Shown here one piece after another: positions 24,327 to 36,760 of a stretch of 64,000 nucleotides of DNA. Source of the stretch: Lycium barbarum (Eukaryota > Streptophyta > Magnoliopsida > Solanales > Solanaceae); NCBI RefSeq assembly GCF_019175385.1, contig NC_083344.1:60512782-60576781 (forward strand). Reading direction: 5' to 3'. A model generated the notes under the pieces. That model worked only from the letters and a program-made list of their open reading frames with translations. It was not told the origin of the DNA and searched no databases. Both the position numbers and the translations under genes were made by a program. Each line of letters begins with the position of its first letter. Position 1 is the stretch's first letter.

Positions 24327-24612
24327 CCTTTCATTTAGACCTTATATTATAGTCTCATGTCTTTCAGTATTCAGTTAGTCTAGTATTCAATCAGTCTAGT
24401 ATTCAATCAGCTCAGTATTCAGTCAATTCAGTAGACATTCAGTTTAGTAAGCATGTGTTCACGTCATTTCAGTAATCACGTGTCTCAGTTACTCAGTTTC
24501 AGGTATCTAAGTTATAGAATAAACTCTACCGTAGTTTTTGTTGAGTCTCACAATTAGTCGCGGTATAACCAATATCATCATTCTAGGAAAAATAATCCGA
24601 AGAAGGTGACAA
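24327..24612 (+). other. 3' untranslated region and PPT of the F4 element
   Basis: Contains about ten imperfect repeats of a short TCAGTATTCAGT/AGTCTAGTATTCA unit (24365-24480). It ends in the purine tract GAAGAAGGTGACAA immediately before the LTR start at 24613. No gene. Confidence 0.6.
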
Positions 24613-26530
24613 TGTTACACCTCATATCTTAGAACTAAGGTTATACCTGTAACGTTAGAGTTTTAGCGGAAAATTTGAAAGTTTGTACATATTGAGAAAA
24701 TGATTAACATGCCAACTTTTGGCACCCGTAAACCCTTGATTCGTTGAGAATTTGAAAAGGTTCCTTAATAAAAGTTGTAGTACATTGAAATACCTTTCCA
24801 TCCATATAAGGTGGAGCCCAAACAGAGCTCTATGGTAGGAGAAGCAAATTATACTGAACGCTGTCGACGAGCAGAAAACTATGAAATTTTGACGAACTGT
24901 AAAATGGCTAGGGAAACGAGGAAAGGGGTCGCCTTAGGCCGCGCTTAGTGAGGTAGGGGTCCAAAAAGTGAAAAAAATGAGAAAAATCGTCTAAGTCCAA
25001 AATGTCAGGGGAGCTCGCCCCAAAGCGAGGCAAGGGCTCGCCTTAGATCACGCTCGGCGAGCATGGGGGTCCAAAATTCTCGTGCTATAAATTCAACACT
25101 TAACTTGAAATTTCATTTATCAGACATTCCAACTTCATTCTAAAGCCCTAAGTAGCTGTTTTCCTCCTCTCCTCATCCTCCCACGTGAAGGTAAGACCGC
25201 TCTAATGATTCCTAAGTAATTCTAACATTAATTCATGATTAGTAACATAATTCTTCACCCAAAACATAGGATTTCCAAGGTAAATCCTTCTCAAGCGATT
25301 CAAAGCTAGGGTTTTGGTATTTTTCGTCAGAGAAGCAGTTTAGTTCATTGGATTAAAGTGATTACAGGTATGTGAGGCTAACTCTCTACGTTTGGGAACA
25401 TTGATGATTCTCACTACGAGACGGTTCATTGACTATTACGATTTTCCTTAGAATTACAGCTATATCTTAGTTCCATGAATAATTGCAGAACCTCGATTAT
25501 CTAGTTTCATAATTTGTTCATGAATTTTATTTTGAATGTTGTGAACGCAGAACGTAATCCATATAGACTTGTATTTGATACCCATGAGTCTCAGTCTAGA
25601 AACTCAGCATGCTTAGAAATAGTTAAGGCTTCAGGTCCATAATCAGTCCTTGAATACATGTCTCAGTTTAGCAATGTTCATTATTGCACTGATCTCAGTT
25701 TCTTAATAATAATTAATTAATATTAAAAATATGTATTTTTCCCAAGGGCACAATCTCATGTATAATCATACTTGGCCGAGGACATTTACTAACGCACTTA
25801 CTTGGCCAAGGCCACTGATTTGTGCACTTATATTGGGCCAAGGCCCCATATATGATTAACTTAATTAAAAAAGGTGAATTCATATTTAGAACAGGGAGTA
25901 CCTATTACTTTACTTCTTTTGTTCTGTTCAGTTAACAATTTCAGTTTCAGATTATATATACATGTTTATTGATTTGGGTTGCCCTTTCCCGAGTACCCCA
26001 CTTATAGTTCTTTCCTTTAGTTGCTTTACATACCAGTACAATTCAAATGTGTTGACGTCCCTTTTGCCAGGGGCATGCATCTTGTGATGCGGGTAATGAT
26101 TTACAAGTTGACGATTCTGCTTGCTAGGACATTCTCGTAGCAGCTGCTTGGTGAGCCACAATTCCCTCGGGGCGTTGTCATACATTCAGTCCTTATAGTA
26201 GTTCAGTCAGTGAGGTATGCCGGGGGCCTTATCTCAGTAAACAGTTAGCCGTTCAGTACTCTTTAGAGGCTTCATAGACTATAATCCAGTCAGTCAAATG
26301 TTTAGCAGTTTTTGTGTTAGCCTTGTTGGCTACTTATTCAGACTTTCAGCATTTTCGCATTTATGATATCTCAGTCAGATTTTAGTAGAATAGCATGTGT
26401 TAATGTTATTTCTGTATTCAAGTATGCTTGATATCACATGTTGATTCAACCAGCCAGTTGGTTCGTTCGGTCATATGCTGTCAGGCACCGAGTGTCATGT
26501 TACACCTAGGCCATGGTTTGGGGCGTGACA
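24613..26530 (+). mobile_element. F4 3' LTR
   Basis: 1918 bp, TGTTACACCTCATATC...GGGCGTGACA. It follows the PPT, so it is the 3' LTR of the truncated chromovirus. It contains a doubled GCTCGCCTTAG unit (24920-25070), a TTGGCCxAGG repeat (25770-25850) and a decayed version of the shared palindrome at about 26031-26053. The same family starts again at 53043. Confidence 0.82.
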
Positions 26531-26720
26531 GTTCAGACAACTCATGTTTAACTTTGAGTTCACAAAGCTATTCACACATTTTAACCATCAGAACTCACAT
26601 CTAACATTAAGACAGACCAATACATTTTAATCAAATATGATTAAACACAAAAATAAATGATATTCTTATTAGAAACTTCAAGCTCTCTTTTATCATCAAA
26701 TCTGACAATAATTAGTTTAT
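26531..26720. other. Old AT-rich remnant between LTRs
   Basis: No gene seen. This stretch, 29503-29674 and 32740 onward are probably one older sequence (perhaps copia-derived) split by the two solo LTRs. Confidence 0.35.
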
Positions 26721-29497
26721 TGTTACACCCTAGAAAATTTCACGTTACTAAGTCTGCAGACGGCTTAATGTGAGCTCAAGGAGGAGCAAATATTACAAGT
26801 ATAAAGGATGAAATTCTACTGTATTAGCATGAGGATAGCATGAGTATGATATTTAGAATTCATACAATATGATTGGAATGATGCGTTAAAAGATATACAA
26901 CCCTCGTAACAGTAAGCTGAGGTGGGGCCCACATGATGGGGTTTTTATAAAGGACATATGAAAAGTTATATGAACGGTATATGTGAAGTTAAACACAACT
27001 CAAGAAGGATCCTTGAGCCAAATCCAAGTGTAAGCCCTCCAAAAAGATGTTTTTAAGTTACGTTTTCGGGTGATCTGACTTTGGGAGGCCATAACCCCAT
27101 CATTTTTTGGAAATTGAGGAAAACTCCAAATATGAAAGTTGTAGATAATTGAATTTGCTTTCCAACCATATGTCGTGGGCCTTCATGAGACATAGGGATA
27201 AAAAGTTATGCACGTTTTAATGCAGAAAGGTCAAGCTGGGCAGTGGGCTCGGCCCAACCCGACCCAAGTCGGGTCAGGCCCACCTCCCTTGCTATTTAAG
27301 GAAAATTTTCACCCTTATCTGCCTCATTTTCATACCAAAAGATCCAGAATATTTTAGAGAGAGGGAAGATAGCCCTTAGAGAGAGAAACCAATTTTTGAT
27401 CAAGTTCGAGGTTCTGAATTTCGAGGCTCATGAAGAGTAAAGTGTAGTACAAGTTGTTTCCGTCTTTTTAAGCTAAAAGTTGAACTTGGGGGATGTTGGT
27501 TTCACGGTGGCTGCTCATATAAGGTATTTTTAAAATGTTAATGATGTTCTTATCATGATCATTGATAGATTTGACGGGTTACAATAGAGAAAATGACGTT
27601 GAATGTTCGGTTATCATTTTTGGATATCAAATAAGTTGGGGTCTATTTTGGTATGATTAAATGGATAGAATTAGTTGGATATTGATATAAAATGATTGTT
27701 GATATTGTTGTTGATGTTGTTGATAAGTTGGTGTTCTTGAATTTGGGACAATAAAATGAATGTAGATATCGTATACAAAGCGTATACTGGGTTGTTTTTG
27801 TGTATATCTTTGGAAGTTGATGCTTTGAGTTTAAAGAGGCTTATATGAGATGGTTCTTGTTTTTGTTGGTTGCTGATTGCGTTGTTAAATTGAATTGGAA
27901 TTACGGAAGATTTCAGGGAAAATGCTGCCCGAATTTACGGAAGTTAATTACGAGCTTAGAGAAGTATATGAACCTCTTTCAAGTTTTCTACCGTTTGTTT
28001 TACCTTGATTGTATATTGGACAGTGTTTGGAAGCATAAGTTAAGCTAATCACGAAAGCGACAAGGTATGTAAGGCAAACCTTTCTTCCTTTGGCATGATT
28101 CTTGTGCTATTCATTCTACATGTACTCGATATGATTCCATTCTTAGATGAGTAAGGTCTAAATGTTTCTTGTGATGGCTTATTGATATTGTAACCCTATT
28201 CTGTTCCAAAGGGAACACCCATAAGGTGCCAAGTTGAGTTGTGTATATGGTTTTACTAATGATTTCGAGGAAATTAGTTTTATACTAAAGGAAACATAAA
28301 GTTTGATTTTCAAAACCACTCCGAAGGGGGTGCGAGATTTTACTACTTCATTTCATTTACGATTTATGTTTAAATTCCATAGTATCATCCCTTTGTATTG
28401 ATATGATCATTTATTCTTTGAGTAGGGCAATAAGATGAAATTGATTAGAATATAAGTAGTAAGAATTTCATAACAATTCTACCCTCAAACCTGGAAGTAT
28501 GTCCTCTTAAGTCTAGTGAGATACAAATTTGATAACTTCTTATAAACAGTAAGGCTAATAACTGGATTGTGATGAATTGATTAGTGACTTATGATATGAT
28601 TTGAAATTGATATTTGTGGATTGAGTTTGTGTTGATATGATGGTGATATTAAGCCGGAAGCGGCTGCCCGAAGGGGCCATCATTATTAAGCCAGAAGCGG
28701 CTGCCCGAAGGGACCATCATTATTATGCCGGAAGCGGCCGTCCAAAGGGACTATTGTGATACTAGCCGGAAGCGACTGTCCGAAGGGACCATTCGGTTAA
28801 CATGTCGGAAACGGCATGCGTGTTGGATTGCATTATTTACTTAAACATTGTTTTGAGACTTCGTGTGCACATTTATGTTTCTTCCAGCGAAGGCTGTAAG
28901 TATTGAGTTAGATTGTGATTTCTTCTCTCCTAAATCAAATTATGATTATGATTTGTTACCACCTTACATACTCAGTACATTGTCCGTACTGACGTCCTTT
29001 TTCCGGGGGACGCTGCGTTCATGCCCGCAGCCCCAGATTGTTTGGCAGGTTAAGTGTATAGCTAGAATGCTTGGACGTCACCTGGGATTGGCAAGTTCCA
29101 CCTCATTTTGGAGCTGTGCTGATTCATGTATAGATATGCATGATTATGGGTATGTCAGGGCCCTATCCTAACTCATAATGTTCAGTTCACTTCTTAGAGA
29201 CTTCTGCAGACAGTGTCCTATGGTATATTTGTCGAGATGTTGACAAAGTGATGTCAGTTGAGTCATTTGTGGATTTTAAAAGAGTATGTATTTTAGATGA
29301 TTTCAATTGGTTTAAAGAACTTATTTGATTGAAAGTTTTCATAATCGTTATAAAGAGAATGATTTCTATTTGGAAAAGTTTCATGTTTTTAAAAGTTTTT
29401 GAAATGACAGGTTTTGATAGAGCGAATGTCTAAGGGTTCGCTCGACTCTGATGAGAGTCGGGTGCCCGGCATGCCCAACCATTGTTCGGGTGTGACA
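26721..29497 (+). mobile_element. F2 solo LTR with TSD TTTAT
   Basis: 2777 bp from TGTTACACCC to GGGTGTGACA, flanked by TTTAT at 26716-26720 and 29498-29502. No internal domain is attached. It carries hairpin TCAGTAC-N7-GTACTGA at 28972-28992 and CTGCG/CGCAG at 29013-29030. A close relative is inserted at 40944-43543. Confidence 0.92.
28650..28822. repeat. ~36-bp tandem repeat in F2 LTR
   Basis: Four to five imperfect units with the core GCCGGAAGCGGCTGCCCGAAGG followed by GACCATCATTATTA-like spacer. Each core can fold on itself (GCCG...CGGC). The sister LTR has the same array at 42705-42865 with one unit shortened. Confidence 0.8.
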
Positions 29498-29502
29498 TTT
29501 AT

Positions 29503-29674
29503 AATTGTCTCATATCTATCTATCACCGAGACAATAGTGGCGATTGGCCGTGTGAATAGAACAAACTTTTTTGTCTAACGGACATACTTACACTTGAAAT
29601 TTATGTTCTAAACATAAAAACCTATCTTATGTATATGAAACTACAATAATGAATACTTTAAGCATCAACTAACA
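29503..29674. other. Old AT-rich remnant between solo LTRs
   Basis: Short spacer with no gene. It ends in TAACA, the target site of the next LTR. Confidence 0.35.
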
Positions 29675-32600
29675 TGTTATATCCCGTATTTTATACGTTC
29701 GGATATTTCAAGGTAGTCGTGGCAAGTTAAGGGAATGACCATCTTCCAAAATTATTTTAATGTACAAGTTGGTTATGAATATTATTTATGAATATTAGTA
29801 GTATGGAAATATCGGAAAAGGTTAAGGGTAAAAAAGGAAATTCGCAAAATGGTTCATGGTAATATTGTAGAAAGGCTAGGGGCAAAATGGGAATTTCACA
29901 AGGCGTTCAAGAAAGTTCTTGAGGGACCAAAGTGTACATGGCAAGACAATTAAGTCATCTTTTATTTTAAGAAAATTCTAGAGAAAGGGAGAAGGGCCAT
30001 GTGTCCCTATTTTTAAATTGAGGGACTAAATTATAAATATGGATAAGTGGTGGAAGAAATAAAACCATATTTATCTTCCAAAAATCAAGAAACTTGTAGA
30101 AGAAGAGCAAGAAAGAGGAAGAAAAGAGAGGGGTTCGGCCCTAAGCCAAGAAAATTGGCCCCATGGAAAACTTATCAAACAAATTTTTCTTGTGGTATTC
30201 TAAGTAATTGGAAGGCCCTTCTTAACATGGGATTATTGTTGAAGCAAGAGGACCATGTATTCTTGCAAGTTACAAATCATGGCTAAGTGGGGAGTTAAGG
30301 AGAAAAGGTAAGAATCAATCTTCTTTTATATGTTATGCATGGTTGGTATATGTTGTAGAGTGAAGAAATGGATGAAATATATGAAGATATGTGTGTTGGT
30401 GTATGGCCGTGCATATGCCATGTTTGGCCGTGTATGTGTTGCATGGTATTGAAGTGATGAATTAATTTTATTTAGTAAGGTGAATGTTGTAGTATGTGTA
30501 AATGGATGAAATTCATGAACTATGTATATGTATGGTGTTGGCCGAATGGAGTGGTTGTTTGTGTAGAAATGATGAATTAATTATATTTAGTATTTTGATT
30601 GTCGTATTGTGGATTCCATGATGTAAAATGAGGATTTAATGGCTTGAAATGAAGTTGTAATCGTTGTGGTGTCGTTGGGGAAGTTAATGTGATATTAGCA
30701 TGAATTCTTATAATTGTATAAATGAAGTTGTTAATGTAAAATGTTGGTGGAATACATGAACTTGGAAGTGAGACATTTGTTTGGAAGATTGTAAGCTGGG
30801 TTGTGGTGATTGATTTGAAAGAAGGAATTAAGTTGTTATTGTTCTTGTTGAAGTTGGAAGGTGTTGGATGAAGTAGTATGTTGATTGAATTGTTTTGAAT
30901 ATTATATGAATTGAATTGAATATAAATGAATGTCATTGAATTTTATGACAAAGGTTGTTAATATTAGAATGCGTCTTGAATTGATTGTTGATGTTGTTGG
31001 TATTGTTGTTGATAGTTTGGCCGGGTTAAATTCCCGGATTGTTGTTGATTGAAATTGGCCAAGTTAGATTTTTGGAGATGGTGTATTTACAGGGGAAGTG
31101 CTGCCAAAATTTTGGTAGACAAAGTGTTAGTCTAGAATGAGGTTCTTAGACATCTATAGCTAATGTTTATATTCATTAATATTGTTATAGATTTTGGAAG
31201 GCCAAGAGTTGAGTTGGATTGATTAAGGAAGCGAACAAGGTATGTAAGGCTTGTCCTTTTCCTTCAAGGCATGATCCCGACGTTAAGATTTCACATTTAT
31301 TTTCACATCTCTTTGATCTCGAAAGTTAGGTGTTATGATTCCAATGCTATAATTTCGTAGTTACTTCTAAATCTTCCTTGTCATCCAAAGCTAAAAGTCT
31401 AGGGTTCCAAGATATGATATCCTTCCTAATAACCTATAATGATTTCCAAAATGTCTATATCTTTCCAAAGCAAAGGTGTATGAATTTGTAAGCTTCTATG
31501 ACTACGATGATGAATATGCTTTTGTAATGATAACGATGAAGTTAAAGAAAAGAATTGTCTAGAATGATTATGACAAGAATGATTGTATGTCTAAAAGTCT
31601 TAAGTTAAGGATTCAATATGAATATAAGAATAATGAACTAGTTCTTGAGTCTAGTTCTATTCCTTTGTCATGACTTTATTTTCTAAAGACTCCAAAGTAC
31701 ATGAAGTAATGTTTTACGAGGTTTACGATCTTGTTCCATGTTTTCTCTTAATGCTATCCTTCATTGATAGGCTCGCCTTATAATATTAGTTCCTTCAAGG
31801 TGAGACATGACGATCTAGATTATTTCATAATATAATCGGAGGTTACCGACCTTACGTCACTCCGGTGAAGTTATAGCTTTTGATTGGGCTCTTATGCATG
31901 CTTGAGTTGTGATGATTACACCGCGCCTATATGGCCGGGCATGTCACCGCTAATGCGGGCTGCTATGTTTTCACCGTGCCTATAGGACCGGGCATGTCAC
32001 CGCTAATGCGGGCTGCTATGTTTACACCGAGCCCAGAGGGCCGGGCATGATCACCACTAGTGGGCAGCATGAGATGATTACCCCGGACGCGGGCTAAGGA
32101 TATTATGTGATTCAGACAGGTTATGTATACATGAAAGTAAAAGTGAGCATGCATGATTCCGCCTTAAAAGGCAAGCAGTCGCAGTTATATCTTTTCTTTT
32201 ATCTTCCAGATTTCCTTATTATATTGTTGTTCATGCTATGTCCATATTAACCTGTTATTATTTATGCCTTACATACTCGGTACATTACTCGTACTGACCC
32301 CTCTTTCTTCGGGGGCTGCGTTTTATGCCGCGCAGGTACACCCAGATGAGCTGAAGCTATTATAGAAGATGTCCCAGCGAAGTTGGCGAGCTCCATTTGG
32401 CCCTCGAGTGTAGCCGAGTCAGCGTACTATGCTATGATGTCTTGTTCGAAGTTAGAGACTTTGTAGACAGAGTCGTGGGTATTGGGAGTCAATCTGTCAG
32501 CGGCTCCATCAGCCGATGTGTCAGTTTGTATTATGATATAAGTTCTACATGGTTACAGATTTTATTTGATTTGAAAGCAACAAAAGAATATTTCGGAAAG

Positions 32601-32734
32601 CTTTATTATGTATTTCATGTTTATTTGATTTAGAGGTCCAAAAGATTATGTATGTAATAAGAGTCAGCGGGTTCGCTCGGTTCCTGACACGGGGTCGGGT
32701 GCCCATCACACCCTAGTAAAGTCGGGGTGTGACG
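29675..32734 (+). mobile_element. F3 solo LTR with TSD TAACA
   Basis: 3060 bp from TGTTATATCCCG to GGTGTGACG, flanked by TAACA at 29670-29674 and 32735-32739. The last base pair has changed, so the element ends CG instead of CA. Hairpins are at 32277-32297 (TCGGTAC/GTACTGA, one wobble) and 32316-32335 (CTGCG/CGCAG). The same family occurs on the minus strand at 55857-58939 and on the plus strand from 62212. Confidence 0.9.
31915..32100. repeat. GC-rich tandem repeats in F3 LTR
   Basis: Three imperfect units of about 56 bp built on ACCGxGCCTATAxGGCCGGGCATG and ACCGCTAATGCGGGCTGC, ending in a decayed fourth. Each contains self-complementary CCGC...GCGG arms. Confidence 0.78.
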
Positions 32735-32739
32735 TAACA

Positions 32740-33330
32740 TTTACCTCAAAATGCAGTTTTTACGTGAACATGAGCATGAAGTATAAGAAAATATAAATAA
32801 ATCAACACTATGCAAACCCAACGATATTATATCTTTCATAAGCAACAAATGCTATGGTTTTTTTAATAGGTCTACTACCAAGTGATGAATAGAGATGTAT
32901 TTCATGTTCACTTCTTTATGTACAACTATGTCTTTGACACAAAATTACACTTAATATCAATATATTTCATCTTCTCATAGTTTTTGGATCTTATTTGTAA
33001 GCTATTGAGATTTGACTATCACACTTGATTGCCACCAGTTCAATAGCACGTTCTTGTTCACCCAAAAAGTATTACCAGAGAATGTTCAAGTGCAAACAAC
33101 TTCTTGCACAACTACTGACAATGATACAAAATCACCTTCCATCATCAGTAAGGATAATGATTGTTGCTTGCTAGTCAACAAGAAATATGATGCCATTATT
33201 TAGCATGACGAACACACTCAGATTTAGATTTTCTCTAATATAAATTTCCTTCTCAATTCCTTAACAAGATAAGGAATATCCTACTTTGCCTTTAAGATAC
33301 CTCTGTATCATCTTAACTGCTTTCCAGTAT
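32740..33330 (-). pseudogene. Degenerate Ty1-copia pol C-terminus
   Basis: On the minus strand, 33325-33250 translates to YWKAVKMIQRYLKGKVGYSL, which fits the segment before the RNase H domain in plant copia polyproteins. Further down, about 32980-32900, a KYIDIKCNFV block fits the late copia motif before the ADPLTK region. Frameshifts and stops occur throughout. The match is from memory and the gene is dead. The F3 LTR at 29675-32734 and F2 LTR at 26721-29497 have landed in its downstream part. Confidence 0.55.
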
Positions 33331-34029
33331 TATTATCTAGTGGAGTATGAGGACACATCCTCTCACTCGAAATTTTACCACTAGAAATAGAGGTATTTAT
33401 GGATCAAGAATACATGACGCTTCAAGCCTTATGCTTGAGTTTTGTAACCCTTTGTTCCCAATAGCTTTAAGACCAAAAATCGCAATCAACTCCCACTTGA
33501 TTTGATTTCACGGACTCCATTTCAATTTTCATTGTTGAACTATTTATCCTTAGTAGGGTATGTAAGAGCCTACATTACACTATGTAGCTCTTTTCATCAA
33601 GTGGAGTAACTATATATGCTTCCCCTTCAATCTCAAATCGATGAGGGCAAGGACGACTCGTTCGTCGAGGTTGAGATTGAAAAATTGATTATCAATTAAT
33701 TAGATACTCCCACTAGGACCAACAATATTAAATGGATTCACGTTTGATGGTATATTCTTGTGATAGGAACATTTCTATTATCACCAACTGAATCCACCTA
33801 AATCCATTCGAGTATATGCAGCAGAAGCAATTCGGTCTGTAGTTTCATAAAGAGAAAAGTCATGACCTATCTCACCCTACTTAGAAAAATTATCCATCAC
33901 GTGATCCAAATTCAGTTACAGGGTTGTAAACGTTCACTTATGAACATGCTACATGTTGGAGTGTGAAGAGTATCATGAATAAGTACAATTTCTTCCCCTT
34001 GGATGTAATATTCCTAGGCAGTGTTTTAA
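33331..34029. other. No recognised feature
   Basis: AT-rich, without an open frame of note. It may be more upstream copia sequence on the minus strand, but I could not match motifs. Confidence 0.3.
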
Positions 34030-34192
34030 AAGGCAGTTCTGGGACTCGCCTCAGGGCTCGCCCGGGGCGGGGCATTGAAAAAATGCCTCGGGGCTTACAT
34101 GTGGGGCTTAGTTCTATGAGGCTTATGCCCTAAGTGCCCGACTATACGCCAGAACACGCCTAACGCCCATCGCTCGAGGGTCGCCTAAGAAT
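34030..34192. repeat. GC-rich island, likely dispersed repeat
   Basis: About 160 bp that is far richer in G+C than its surroundings, starting AGTGTTTTAAAAGGC a few bases upstream. It contains several GGCTCGCC, GGGGCGGGGC and CGCCTAACGCCC variants. Plant genomes carry short dispersed repeats of this look. I cannot name its class. Confidence 0.4.
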
Positions 34193-34426
34193 TATTACAT
34201 ATATTATGTGTAAAATCCTCAGTAAACATTATTGACCCTCGTAATTCTTTGCTAAATTAATGATGCTTAATAGTTTTCTTCATCTATAGAAATGAGATGA
34301 TTGAGAATAACAAACCGTAGTATTGCATATTTACTATCTGAGGACACTGTGAGGGTGGATATGACCTAATATTATTTTTTAAATACATAGCCAAATTTTA
34401 CATCTTCAATTATCATTGGTCTTCAC
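34193..34426. other. AT-rich spacer
   Basis: Nothing recognised. It ends at the LINE poly-A tail. Confidence 0.3.
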
Positions 34427-36189
34427 TTTTTTTTTTTTTTAATAAAGCCACCCAAGCTGGTTGTAATTTTATTGATAAAAAACAATTTGTACAAACAAAC
34501 ACACAAAATATGGAAACAGAAAAGACAGAAAGTGGAAAAATGCTAAGATTACCCAAAATCCTAATAACACTATAAAAGAAAAACTACTCTCCAAGGGCCT
34601 TGACTTGTATCCATTTTTCACACCTACTAGTCTCGTAGGTGGAATGGATCAAAATCTCTTGAAAAATTCTTCAGGCAGTCTTGGTTAGGATAATCTCCTC
34701 ATGCAATGAAGGTTAGAATCTACAATCACCTAGAATGGATAAAACTAATTCAGATCATATGAACCACTGATGATACTGCATCATTCAGTAAGCTCAACTG
34801 TGTATCAAATAGTGCACTTGTAAGATAAGTTCTGATAATTTGCATCCTCAATAAGCATACCTATAGCCTTGTATTTGATGTTGTACTCAGTAGTAAATAA
34901 TATGAACTTCCCACCAAACATAGCAGTCCCTTCAATAGATTGAACAATCAATTTAATACCACTCACTGAAGTCAAAGCTATGCTCAGTTTGATCCCTTCC
35001 CAACACTTAATGAATTATATTGTTTGTCTTGCCAGTGATCTGAATCTAAAATTAGGAGTTTGATCCTTTTCCAGATTGATTAGCCTTCTTTTTTATGATG
35101 GAACTTCTTGAAAATGATGAAACTGTATTATAGCTGCAAAATCAAAAATTAGGTTAGTGAAATAATCTGCCAAGCAATTCCCTTAACTCATAACATGGAT
35201 CACTTGTATCTGTCTACCTTTTCTCAAGTGTTAGATCCTCTTTACCACCAGTCAAATACTCCATGGAACCTCCCAAATGCCATCTAAAATCTTCTGCATT
35301 GTTCAGGAGTCTGTTTCTACTATCAGTGGCAAAAAATGATGATCAATACAATATTTCACCCCTTCCTCAATTGCCACAGCTTGAGCTATAAGATTTGTAA
35401 TATCACCTAGTCTCCTTCCCTCTGCATACATGAGATCACCACTATGATTCCTTATGCAAAAAGCTGCAGAACTTGGCCCAGGATTGCCCCTTGAAGAGCC
35501 ATCAGTGTTGCATTTGAAACTTCTTAACTCTGGTGGTTTCCATATTACTTGTTTACATGATATTGGCATGCTAAACTTCTCTAAATGTTGAACTATAACA
35601 GGCCAGCTTCTTGGTAAATTCTTCATCCATGGAAACTTTTGCTGTGCAAACAAATACATATTCTTGTTAATCTCATATAACACCTTATTGACTGAGACTG
35701 GACCTCAATGTCTCCATGTGTTTCTACTTTTCCAAATTTGCCACAAAATTAGAGCTGGAGCAGCCTGATATAGAGGTTTCAGCCTGGCAACCACTGTTGT
35801 ATTCCACCATTTAAAAACTGTTTGCTTAACCTGAATAAATGGAGCTGAGATTCTTGCTGCAGAACAAAAATACCTCTATATTTTCCTTGCAAAAGAACCA
35901 GTTAGGAAAAGATGATTAACTGTTTCCGGTTGAGTCTGACAACACCAACATCTTGATGTATTAAAATGTGCATCCTTTGAAGCACCTCATCAATAGGCAA
36001 TTTATAGAACCAGATTCTCCACAGAAGCAGTGATATTTTAAAAGGCAGTCCTTTGATCCAAAACTTTGCACAATGTGGTGAAACTTGTTCTCTTTGTCTG
36101 ATATATCCCCATGCACTACTGACTGAGAAGTTTTCTATACTTGTAAGTATCTAGGTTTGTTTATCTCTCTCTTGAGTTCTCACCAATTC
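34427..36189 (-). mobile_element. LINE (L1-type), 3' part only
   Basis: Minus-strand non-LTR retrotransposon. Its 3' end is the 14-T run at 34427-34440 (poly-A in sense), preceded in sense by an AATAAAA signal and the CAGCTTGGGTGGC stretch. Coding remnants upstream give a reverse-transcriptase C-terminal zinc-binding-like region and RNase H. The 5' part ends at 36189 where the LTR of E1 begins, so it is either 5'-truncated or cut by that insertion. Confidence 0.75.
35270..35720 (-). pseudogene. LINE ORF2 C-terminus with RNase H
   Basis: The frame from 35683 to 35303 reads through a linker (KNLPRSWPVIVQHLEKF) into a plant-type RNase H fold: KCNTDGSSRGNPGPSSAAF, then GDLMYAEGRRLGD, IAQAVAIEEGV and LIVETDS. 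The Asp of NTDGS, the Glu of IEEG and the Asp of ETDS match the catalytic positions of RNase H1. A TGA follows ETDS, after which TMQKILDGIWEVPW continues the family sequence in the same frame, so one nonsense codon truncates the domain. Upstream homology continues with further stops to about 36180. Inactive. Confidence 0.75.
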
Positions 36190-36760
36190 TGTCACGACCC
36201 AACCAGAGGGCCGCGACGGGCACCCGGTGCTAATCCACCCGGGCACCTCTTATCATACTTTCACATTTATATATAGGTGAGCCACATAGCTAAATCATAC
36301 TATTTCCATTGGGCAACAATACATTTATCTCATCGTCAATAATTGTGCCCACATCAATGTACATAGTCAGACGAGGCTAACAAAATGATATCCAAAATAT
36401 AGGCCGACAAGGCCAAATACATCTAACCATATACACATGTCTACGAGCCTCTACGGAGAGTATGTCATATCATATAGGCGGGACAGGACCACGCCATGCC
36501 CATAAATATGTACACAAAAGAATAACTACCAAAAGTTGTAGCTCCGAATGAAATCGAGCTCCGCTATGTAGTCCCTGAGTAATAAAGCTATGGATCAAGC
36601 CTGTCTCCCTAGCCACCTGCGGGCATGACGCAGCATCCACAAACAAAAGGACGTCAATACGAAGAATGTACTGAGTATGTAAAGCATGATCAACATCATT
36701 ATGGAAGCATAATAGACAACATAAGAAATAGCATAGGATGGGAGATAGTAGTATCATCAT
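36190..36760 (-). mobile_element. E1 3' LTR, first part
   Basis: 571 bp starting TGTCACGACCC on the plus strand. It is interrupted by E2 after GTATCATCAT. Its continuation is at 49224-51111. Hairpins are at 36617-36633 (CTGCG/CGCAG) and 36654-36674 (one wobble). The left flank AATTC lies in the LINE. Confidence 0.85.

Noticed and set aside
28650..28822. Regular short repeats that could suggest a CRISPR array
   Set aside because: Head-to-tail degenerate units without unique spacers, inside a plant LTR. No cas genes.
30577..30936. 119-residue minus-strand frame in the F3 LTR
   Set aside because: Asn/Ile/Thr-rich low complexity. Not conserved as a frame in the F3 LTRs at 55857 or 62212.
32397..32633. 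78-residue plus-strand frame after the F3 hairpins
   Set aside because: Located in the R/U5 part of a solo LTR, and the corresponding region of the minus-strand F3 LTR has no such frame.
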